Below, piece after piece: positions 7,056 to 11,615 of a stretch of DNA of 11,615 nt. Position 1 is the stretch's first letter, and each line of letters opens with the position of its first letter. Source of the DNA: an uncultured Eubacteriales bacterium (lineage in GTDB: Bacteria; Bacillota; Clostridia; Oscillospirales; Oscillospiraceae); assembly GCA_949744025.1 (NCBI GenBank), contig CATJWA010000261.1, forward strand, positions 1-11,615. Direction: 5' to 3'. A program made the translations under genes and the position numbers. The notes under the pieces are model-generated. The model did no database searches, was not told the origin of the DNA, and saw only the letters and a list, made by a program, of their open reading frames with translations.

Positions 7056-7405
7056 AAAAAATCATAATACACACAGGGTTTCATCCGGAGGTAAAGCGGG
7101 AATACCGCGGCGAGCATATCTACAAGGTGGTACAAACCCGTACAATGAACAGCGAGGGCAAGACCGTGCTCGATTCCAACGGCAGCGTGATACTCGACGC
7201 AAAAGACAACGTGTTCTACCGTCTTGACCACTCCGGCTGGATAAAGAGCGTGGGACCCGAGAAATATGTTACGGACTGGTGCTCCGAGGAGCGCTGGGGC
7301 CGCGTTGAGTCCGTAGAGGTTGACGAGAGCGGCCGTCCGCTCGGAGAGGGCGACACGCTTGGCTTTGTCATCCTCCGCGTGGACAGAGCAAGGGGCATCC
7401 TTTGA
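7052..7405 (+). CDS. Unrecognised 117-aa protein coupled to the reductase genes
   Basis: I do not recognise this protein. It starts within the stop of paralogue 2 (ATGA, 7052-7055) and ends 22 bp before paralogue 3, so it is clearly part of the operon. It is soluble with no signal peptide or membrane segment, has a single Cys (77), and contains Trp at 63, 76 and 82. The alternating hydrophobic and charged pattern (KTVLDSNGSVILDAKDNVFY, 37-56; RVESVEVDES, 84-93; LGFVILRV, 103-110) suggests a small beta-rich fold. It has no CxxC or other metal motif. Its position between two Fe-S paralogues would suit a chaperone, subunit or cofactor-handling partner, but nothing in the sequence proves that. 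That it is a real gene is supported by the overlap and by filling an otherwise unexplained 372-bp gap in a compact operon. Confidence 0.7.
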   Translation: MKKIIIHTGFHPEVKREYRGEHIYKVVQTRTMNSEGKTVLDSNGSVILDAKDNVFYRLDHSGWIKSVGPEKYVTDWCSEERWGRVESVEVDESGRPLGEGDTLGFVILRVDRARGIL

Positions 7406-7427
7406 TGTCAGTGGGAGGCAAAACGCT

Positions 7428-8396
7428 ATGAATTTGACTGAGAAGCTGAAAACCTATATCAGAAACGACTGTGATATGGACATGGTGGGCATAGCGCCGG
7501 CGTCCGCGCTGGACGGAGAGCCGGAGGGGCACCGCCCCACGGAGCTGCTCCCAGGAGCTAAATGCGTCATCGTGTTCGGACGCTGCCTGGCCGACGGCGT
7601 GGTACAGGCCGCGTTCCGCGCGCTGGAGGACAAAAACATACCCGCTCAAAGCACATACGCCGCCTACGGCCACGATTTGGCGCCTAATTTTCTGCTGGTA
7701 AACGACAGTTTCAACATTGCCCAGTATATTGAGGATATGTTCGGAGCGGTTGCCATGCCTGTTCCCTTCGGCGTACAGCAGAGCACAGTTTGGGACAATG
7801 TGCCCGCCCCTCTGTTCACCGACCCTTACGCACAGGGAATGCCTCTGGACGTGGGAAAGGCCGCCATGGCAGCCGGCTTGGGTGAGTTCGGGTGGAGTAA
7901 TCGCTTCCTCACGAGGGAGTACGGCCCCCGTCAGCTTATCAGCGCCGTTATCACAACGCTGGAGCTGGAGTGCGACGCGCCATATTCCGGGGAGCAGCTG
8001 TGCCGGCCCGAGGAGTGCGGAGTGTGCTCCGCGCTGTGCCCCACGCACGCCATCCCGCCCGCCGGAGGACCGTCAAAGACAAAATCTGCCGCCGGCAAAA
8101 GCGTTGAGGTGTGCGACCTGTCGGTCAACAGCTGTATTGTGGCGTCCATGGCATACCGTCCGCAGTTTCAGGGGCGCGCGCCCGTTCCAAATCTTATAGA
8201 GGGAGACAGTCCCAGTGATGAGGAGCTTCGTTCCGCTTTTTCCAAAAAGCCGCTTAACGGCTTGTCCGTGGAGCACTACCCGAGGTATTTCTGTGAGCGT
8301 TGTCTGCTGTACTGCCCTGTCGGCGAATGGAAGAAGCGCTTCCGCGAAACCGGTCTGAGCAGCTTCGATCCCGAGAGCATATCCTTTGACGGCTGA
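7428..8396 (+). CDS. RdhA/QueG-like di-[4Fe-4S] protein, paralogue 3
   Basis: 322 aa, soluble and cytosolic. The open frame extends upstream to 7320, inside the preceding gene. ATG 7428 is chosen because GGGAGG lies 9 bases upstream and because the protein then begins MNLTEKLKTYIRNDC, collinear with paralogue 2. Motifs are LPGAKCVIVF (41-50), AAGLGEFGWSNRFLTREYGP (148-167), C192-x4-C197-x2-C200-x3-C204-P, C236 and C289-x2-C292-x3-C296-P. The cysteine positions are identical in number and register to paralogue 2. Unlike paralogue 2 it keeps the GLGEFGW element. It is the last gene of the run and is followed by a very long hairpin. The QueG catalytic Asp is not evident, and neither is a tRNA-binding C-terminal extension, so tRNA modification is unlikely. 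Reduction of a small organic molecule is inferred. Confidence 0.75.
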   Translation: MNLTEKLKTYIRNDCDMDMVGIAPASALDGEPEGHRPTELLPGAKCVIVFGRCLADGVVQAAFRALEDKNIPAQSTYAAYGHDLAPNFLLVNDSFNIAQYIEDMFGAVAMPVPFGVQQSTVWDNVPAPLFTDPYAQGMPLDVGKAAMAAGLGEFGWSNRFLTREYGPRQLISAVITTLELECDAPYSGEQLCRPEECGVCSALCPTHAIPPAGGPSKTKSAAGKSVEVCDLSVNSCIVASMAYRPQFQGRAPVPNLIEGDSPSDEELRSAFSKKPLNGLSVEHYPRYFCERCLLYCPVGEWKKRFRETGLSSFDPESISFDG

Positions 8397-8400
8397 GCGC

Positions 8401-8460
8401 CTTAAGAAGCAGTACCAATAGCCAAAGCTGACTGCCGGGGCTATTGGTACTGCTTCTAAG
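8401..8460. repeat. Long inverted repeat (hairpin) after the reductase operon
   Basis: The left arm 8401-8423 (CTTAAGAAGCAGTACCAATA, then GCC) and right arm 8439-8460 (GGCTATTGGTACTGCTTCTA, then AG) are perfect reverse complements except for one extra A in the left arm. The result is a 22-bp stem with a 15-nt loop. It starts 4 bp after the stop of paralogue 3. There is no U-tract on either strand, so it is not a classical intrinsic terminator. It may protect the mRNA 3' end, mark a small mobile repeat, or act as a large operator next to the LysR promoter 10 bp downstream. Confidence 0.8.
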
Positions 8461-8469
8461 TGAAAAAGC

Positions 8470-8498
8470 TTGCCGCACATCTTCCGGCGGACTATAAT
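8470..8498 (+). promoter_or_regulatory. Promoter of the LysR-LysR-PNPOx unit
   Basis: TTGCCG (8470-8475, 4/6) and a perfect TATAAT (8493-8498) are separated by exactly 17 bp, predicting a start near 8505 and a leader of about 53 nt. Between the boxes, GCCG (8472-8475) and CGGC (8485-8488) form a small dyad that could bind a repressor. This separates the regulator genes from the reductase operon as their own transcription unit. Confidence 0.7.
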
Positions 8499-8501
8499 TA
8501 A

Positions 8502-8549
8502 AGCAGGTTCCTCCCTGCTGCAAGGCGCGGCAGGCCCGCTTACAGGAGG
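8502..8549 (+). other. Short leader with competing base pairings
   Basis: AGCAGG (8502-8507) can pair with CCTGCT (8514-8519) around a 6-nt loop. The same CCTGCTG (8514-8520) can instead pair with CGGCAGG (8528-8534) with one G-U. CCTCC (8511-8515) is also complementary to the GGAGG of the Shine-Dalgarno (8545-8549). These pairings are mutually exclusive, so the leader could switch between open and closed ribosome-binding states. If the start is slightly downstream of 8502, the first hairpin is lost. Confidence 0.3.
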
Positions 8550-8557
8550 TTCACGGT

Positions 8558-9511
8558 ATGGAAATAGAAAACTATGAGGCTGTTCTGTATGTCTGTCACT
8601 ACAACGGCTGGACAAGCGCCGCAGAGCAGACAAATCAGTCCCCCTCCACAATCTCAAAGCGGGTCAGCTGGGTGGAGCGGGAGCTGGGCGCGCCCGTCTT
8701 TTTCCGTCACAAGGGCTCCGGGGTTACGCTTACGCCGTTTGGCGTGCAGATGCTGCCGTATATAAGAAAGATTGTGGCGCTTCACAGCCACGTTCACACA
8801 TACGCCAACGGCGCGCGGAATGAAAACGGCGGAGAGCTTACCGTGGGCTATTCTCCGCTTATAGGCACGGTGGGCGAGGCGGAAATACTATCCCGGTTCA
8901 AGTTCGACAATCCCACCGTGCAGGTAAATCAGGTTATCCGCCACCGCAAGGATCTTCTCATCATGCTTCAGGAGGGGAAAATTGACTGCGCCTTTCTTTT
9001 CATGGTGGGGAGCGACCAGCCGAAAAGCGGCCTTTTGGACGTGCTGCTTGGCAGCAACATATGCTATGTTCCGGTTATGCGCCGAAATGACGTGAGTCTC
9101 GGCGTCAGTGAGAATCACCCTCTGGCACGAAACTCCTGCGTGCGCATATCTGAGTTTTATAATGAAACCTTTGTGTTCAGCGACATTCCCAGTCACGAGG
9201 ACATTAACCGCGGCGCACTGCGTTATTTTTTCAGCAACGAGATTAAGCAGGACATACCGGTGAAAATCGCGCTTATGGATTTTATTAACAAATCCATGGT
9301 GGGCAGCTTCGTGGCCGGAGGACACGGCGTTCTCCCTACATCCTGTATCCCGCCCGACGACCTGGCGGGTGTGCGTTTTCTGCGGATTGAGGGAGCCGAC
9401 GTGCCATCCTGCGGAGTTTTTATCTATCCGAAGCATTATTCGTCACCCGCGGTTAAAACTCTGCTTCAATATGTTCGCGCTTACAGCGAGGAAAGGATGG
9501 GCCGCCTGTGA
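8558..9511 (+). CDS. LysR-type transcriptional regulator 1
   Basis: 317 aa, typical LysR length. The N-terminal winged helix covers residues 1-65: GWTSAAEQTNQSPSTISKRV (17-36) holds the helix-turn-helix, followed by VERELGAPVFFRH and the wing GVTLTPFG. A linker helix leads to an effector domain from about residue 91 (GGELTVGYSPL), with the two-lobed periplasmic-binding-like fold expected of the family. The AGGAGG site lies 8 bases before the ATG. It heads its own promoter and overlaps the second LysR gene by 4 bp. LysR proteins commonly activate a neighbouring operon on binding a pathway metabolite. The likely targets here are the carrier promoter and the reductase genes (inference). Confidence 0.92.
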   Translation: MEIENYEAVLYVCHYNGWTSAAEQTNQSPSTISKRVSWVERELGAPVFFRHKGSGVTLTPFGVQMLPYIRKIVALHSHVHTYANGARNENGGELTVGYSPLIGTVGEAEILSRFKFDNPTVQVNQVIRHRKDLLIMLQEGKIDCAFLFMVGSDQPKSGLLDVLLGSNICYVPVMRRNDVSLGVSENHPLARNSCVRISEFYNETFVFSDIPSHEDINRGALRYFFSNEIKQDIPVKIALMDFINKSMVGSFVAGGHGVLPTSCIPPDDLAGVRFLRIEGADVPSCGVFIYPKHYSSPAVKTLLQYVRAYSEERMGRL

Positions 9512-10485
9512 ACTGGTGCGAATTGGAGGCGGTTTCCCTGATTGAACGCTACAGGAGCTATAACGACGCCGCCAAGGACAACAACATAAGCGTCTCCGCG
9601 CTGTCCAAGCGAGTGGCAAATGTGGAGGCTGCTTTGGACCTGAAGCTGTTTCAGCGGGAGAGAACAAAAAACTCCGTCTCCCTAACCACTCACGGCCAGG
9701 AGCTTATTCCGCTGTTCCGCCAGATGATAAGCACTCACTCCTCCATGCTCAGGCGCGCCGAGGACCATCTTAATATCAGTTCCGGCACCATAGCCGCCGG
9801 CGTGGCGATTACGCTCGATGATTTGGGCAGCGGCGAGCTTATGTCCCGCTTTTTCGCTCTGCACCCTGAGTTCCACATAATAACCGTTTTGAAATCTCAG
9901 CGTGAAATTCTCCGTCTGCTCTCCGAAGGTAAGCTGGACTGCGCTTTCATCATTGTCGCCGAGGACACGCTTTCAGGCCGGTATTGGGAGCGGCTGTTTG
10001 CCGAGGCCTGCGGGGACGAGCATTACGAGGTCGTTGAGCTCAAGCGCAGCAGGGACATGTGGATTGGTCTCAGCTCGAAGGACGCGCTCTCCCGCCGCAG
10101 CAGCGTGACGCTGGAGGATTTGCGTTACCACACGTTTATTTTCAACCGTACATTTATTTTCGACCACTCGAACGGTGATGGCCTTATGCTTAAAGACAGC
10201 TTTTTCACCGACATGGGCGTAAATTCGAAAGACTATGACGTCATATATGAGGATTTTATGTGCAGGAGCTACATATACCATCTGCTGGCCAACGGCGCGG
10301 GCGTCCTCCCGCAGGCATTTCGTCCCGCTCAGGACTTTCCTGGCGGGCGCTTTGTCCGTCTCGAGGGCTGGTCCAAGCCGCACAAGGTCTTTTTTGCAGC
10401 CAGAAAATACGAAAGCGGCGCGCTGAATGTTTTTACGCAATTTATCCGCGGCAGCATGGATGACGCGCCTCCGGAATACTCGTGA
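9508..10485 (+). CDS. LysR-type transcriptional regulator 2, GTG start
   Basis: 325 aa. Translation starts at GTG 9508, overlapping the previous TGA (GTGA), with AAGGA 10 bases upstream, so it is coupled to regulator 1. The winged helix occupies 1-65 (YNDAAKDNNISVSALSKRVA, 18-37, then LDLKLFQRE and SVSLTTHG), followed by a LysR effector domain. It resembles regulator 1 in several places: EGKLDCAFIIV against EGKIDCAFLFM, GAGVLP against GHGVLP, and GRFVRLEG against VRFLRIEG. The pair probably arose by tandem duplication and has since diverged in its ligand-binding parts. They may form homodimers with separate ligands or heteromers. Both families of site (dyad and half-site) are present at the carrier promoter. 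Confidence 0.92.
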   Translation: MNWCELEAVSLIERYRSYNDAAKDNNISVSALSKRVANVEAALDLKLFQRERTKNSVSLTTHGQELIPLFRQMISTHSSMLRRAEDHLNISSGTIAAGVAITLDDLGSGELMSRFFALHPEFHIITVLKSQREILRLLSEGKLDCAFIIVAEDTLSGRYWERLFAEACGDEHYEVVELKRSRDMWIGLSSKDALSRRSSVTLEDLRYHTFIFNRTFIFDHSNGDGLMLKDSFFTDMGVNSKDYDVIYEDFMCRSYIYHLLANGAGVLPQAFRPAQDFPGGRFVRLEGWSKPHKVFFAARKYESGALNVFTQFIRGSMDDAPPEYS

Positions 10486-10503
10486 GACAGGAGAGATGAC
10501 AAA

Positions 10504-11067
10504 ATGGTCAAGCAAAATCTGGTTCTGACACAAAGAGAGGATATCGAGGCGATACTGCGCGAATGCACTACCTGCCGCATCGCCATGATTGCCGGGGGAC
10601 GGCCCTACATTATACCCATGGTTTTCGGCTACCTCTGGGACGACGAGGGGCTTACTCTGTATTTCCACTGTGGACTGCGCGGCCGGAAAAACCGGGCCCT
10701 GCATGAAAACCCCGTAGTCTGCTTCGAAATGGACATTGAGGGCAAGCTTATGGGCAGCGGCCCTGTCGCCAACCGCTACAGCCGAGCCTTTTCATCCATT
10801 GTCGGAGAAGGACGAGTGGAATTTGCAGAAAGTCTCCAGGAACGCCGGAGCGGTTTTGCCCATATCATGCTCCATCAAACCGGACGGGATGATTTTATAT
10901 ATGAAAACGCCTATCTCGCCGTGGCGGAGGTTTTTCGCCTGCGCGTTGAAAGCTTCCGCGCCGTGCGTAAGCTTCCGCCATCGCCCGCGTTCGAGCCGTC
11001 CGCGATGGTCGAAATTTCCGGACAAATGGACAACGACGATCTGATTGATTCACTGGACCGCGGCTGA
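10504..11067 (+). CDS. PNPOx-like / NimA-like flavin-binding protein
   Basis: 187 aa with the split-barrel fold of the pyridoxamine 5'-phosphate oxidase-like superfamily (Pyridox_ox_2 / Nim-type). Visible signs are the CRIAMIAGGRPYIIPMVFGY strand pair (24-43), the hallmark LYFHCGLRGRKNRAL (52-66) with His55, NPVVCFEMDI (69-78) and YSRAFSSIVGEGRVEF (92-107). These proteins bind FMN, F420 or haem, and Nim members reduce nitroimidazoles. Annotation as true PdxH is unlikely because its substrate-binding C-terminal motif is not seen. The start follows AGGAGAG by 8 bases and comes 18 bp after LysR 2, so it is probably co-transcribed with the regulators. A role in flavin redox chemistry linked to the reductases is an inference from context. 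Confidence 0.85.
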   Translation: MVKQNLVLTQREDIEAILRECTTCRIAMIAGGRPYIIPMVFGYLWDDEGLTLYFHCGLRGRKNRALHENPVVCFEMDIEGKLMGSGPVANRYSRAFSSIVGEGRVEFAESLQERRSGFAHIMLHQTGRDDFIYENAYLAVAEVFRLRVESFRAVRKLPPSPAFEPSAMVEISGQMDNDDLIDSLDRG

Positions 11068-11076
11068 AGATGCAAA

Positions 11077-11108
11077 AGAGCCTGTCTCTGTTTCCGGAGA
11101 CAGGCTCT
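11077..11108. terminator. Terminator hairpin between convergent genes
   Basis: AGAGCCTGTCTC (11077-11088) and GAGACAGGCTCT (11097-11108) form a perfect 12-bp stem with an 8-nt loop that can close by two further pairs. It starts 9 bp after the PNPOx stop. On the plus strand there is no U-tract. On the minus strand the stem is followed by TTTT, so it looks like a better terminator for the convergent minus-strand gene. It may serve both directions. The 158 bp between here and 11267 contain one further hairpin and no gene that I can support. Confidence 0.65.
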
Positions 11109-11241
11109 GAGCGTGTTGAAAAGGTGGCTTCGCTGCGCTCTGCGCAAAGTGTTTTGCCGATGACGGGCTGCTGTGCCAGAAGGGGGGAACTTACTGCATC
11201 CGGATTTCAAGCTGCTCCTTAAGCGGCCGGAACGCCCCAGC

Positions 11242-11263
11242 CGGCGGCCTTGAAGGGCCGCCG
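11242..11263 (-). other. GC-rich hairpin just after the minus-strand stop
   Basis: CGGCGGCC (11242-11249) and GGCCGCCG (11256-11263) pair perfectly around TTGAAG. It begins 3 bp beyond the minus-strand stop codon at 11267-11269. There is no U-tract, so it may pause polymerase or stabilise the transcript rather than terminate alone. Confidence 0.5.
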
Positions 11264-11266
11264 CTT

Positions 11267-11615
11267 TCAATCCTTCCGGTGCAGAAGCGCTCCCGTGGGG
11301 CAAAGCTCCTCGCAGCGGAGACAGGCGCTGCACGGCTCATCGCCGTCCTGCCCGTCAAACAGAGCCAAAATACCGGAGGCGGAGCCTCTGCCGGCAAACG
11401 AGAGCAGGCCGTGTCCCGCTGTTTCCCCACAGGCCCTGACGCAGATACCGCAGAGAATGCACTTATCCCTGTCGTATATCATCCCCCCGGGGCGCGGCTG
11501 CGGCCGGCGCGCGGGAGCGGCGCAGCCAAGGTCGGGCTGCCTGACAGACAATTCATCAGCGCACCGGAGGAGAGCGCAGTCAGGGTAAGCCCCACAGCCG
11601 CAGGACATGCAGCGC
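11267..11615 (-). CDS. C-terminal double-[4Fe-4S] module of an oxidoreductase (5' end outside window)
   Basis: The minus-strand frame is open to the window edge and stops at 11267. An ATG at 11608 exists, but codons for Arg-Cys precede it and continue the motif RCMSCGCGAYPDCALL, so the gene almost certainly begins outside the window. That Cys-rich element is followed by DRDKCILCGICVRAC (C50-x2-C53-x2-C56-x3-C60, counted from 11608), SFAGRGSA, and CSACLRCEELCPTGAL (C93-x2-C96-x2-C99-x3-C103-P), then a short tail. This order occurs at the C-terminus of GltD-like FAD/NAD(P)-dependent oxidoreductases and near the N-terminus of NuoG/HydA proteins. Because the protein ends right after the second cluster, I favour the flavoprotein fusion. 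It would pass electrons from a nucleotide cofactor to ferredoxin-like partners. It converges on the PNPOx gene, so it is a separate unit that may or may not serve the reductases. Confidence 0.8.
   Translation of the reverse strand, partial: RCMSCGCGAYPDCALLRCADELSVRQPDLGCAAPARRPQPRPGGMIYDRDKCILCGICVRACGETAGHGLLSFAGRGSASGILALFDGQDGDEPCSACLRCEELCPTGALLHRKD

Noticed and set aside
7320..7427. 36-codon upstream extension of reductase paralogue 3
   Set aside because: It lies inside the 117-aa gene and has no homology to the N-terminus of paralogue 2. ATG 7428 has a strong ribosome-binding site.
8401..8460. Insertion-sequence end or MITE
   Set aside because: No transposase, no target-site duplication that I can see, and no second copy in the window; kept only as an inverted repeat.
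11191..11430. Minus-strand frame ending in RPLKEQLEIRMQ
   Set aside because: The tail looks protein-like, but most of the frame overlaps the Fe-S gene out of frame and no start with a ribosome-binding site lies after 11267.

Overview
The window is GC-rich DNA with strong Shine-Dalgarno sites, short intergenic gaps, start/stop overlaps and rho-independent terminators. It encodes a GntR/YtrA-type regulator with an ABC exporter, oxygen-sensitive Fe-S proteins and a DASS carrier. This fits an anaerobic, GC-rich Gram-positive bacterium, most simply a Clostridia/Oscillospiraceae-like gut organism. The taxonomic call is an inference from style and gene content, not from a marker gene.

Region 1 (1-3331): the 3' end of a YtrA-like GntR regulator overlaps an ABC ATPase by 4 bp. 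The ATPase overlaps a large ABC-2-type permease that has a long extracytoplasmic C-terminal half. The unit ends at a strong terminator (3298-3331). This is a standard self-regulated drug/peptide-type ABC module.

Region 2 (3332-5083): a DASS/SLC13-type anion:cation symporter stands behind its own promoter. Just upstream of that promoter is a TTCC-N5-GGAA dyad of LysR-box (T-N11-A) geometry, centred about 62 bp before the predicted transcription start. A GGAA half-site repeats 20 bp further on. A second TTCC-N5-GGAA dyad lies 123 bp upstream, before the terminator. A structured leader precedes the gene.

Region 3 (5133-8396): four tightly packed genes encode three paralogous soluble RdhA/QueG-like di-[4Fe-4S] proteins (314, 320 and 322 aa), with an unrecognised 117-aa protein coupled between the second and third. 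The three share the RdhA/QueG fold signature and eight cluster cysteines. They lack a Tat signal, any obvious QueG-like catalytic Asp, and the QueG C-terminal HEAT-like region. They look like cytosolic corrinoid/Fe-S reductases of unknown substrate.

Region 4 (8397-11108): a very long hairpin, a near-consensus promoter and a short leader with mutually exclusive pairings precede two tandem, mutually similar LysR-type regulators (4-bp overlap). A NimA-like flavin-binding PNPOx-family protein follows.

Region 5 (11242-11615, minus strand): a convergent gene runs out of the window. Its visible part is the C-terminal double-[4Fe-4S] module of a flavin- or NuoG-like oxidoreductase.

Working model (inference): the carrier imports a carboxylate or other anion, the two LysR proteins sense it, and the three RdhA-like proteins reduce it or its derivatives, possibly as a terminal electron sink. 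The PNPOx protein and the convergent Fe-S/flavin oxidoreductase are candidate accessory or electron-supply components. The combination of three paralogues, two LysR regulators and a DASS carrier is the most likely undescribed system here.
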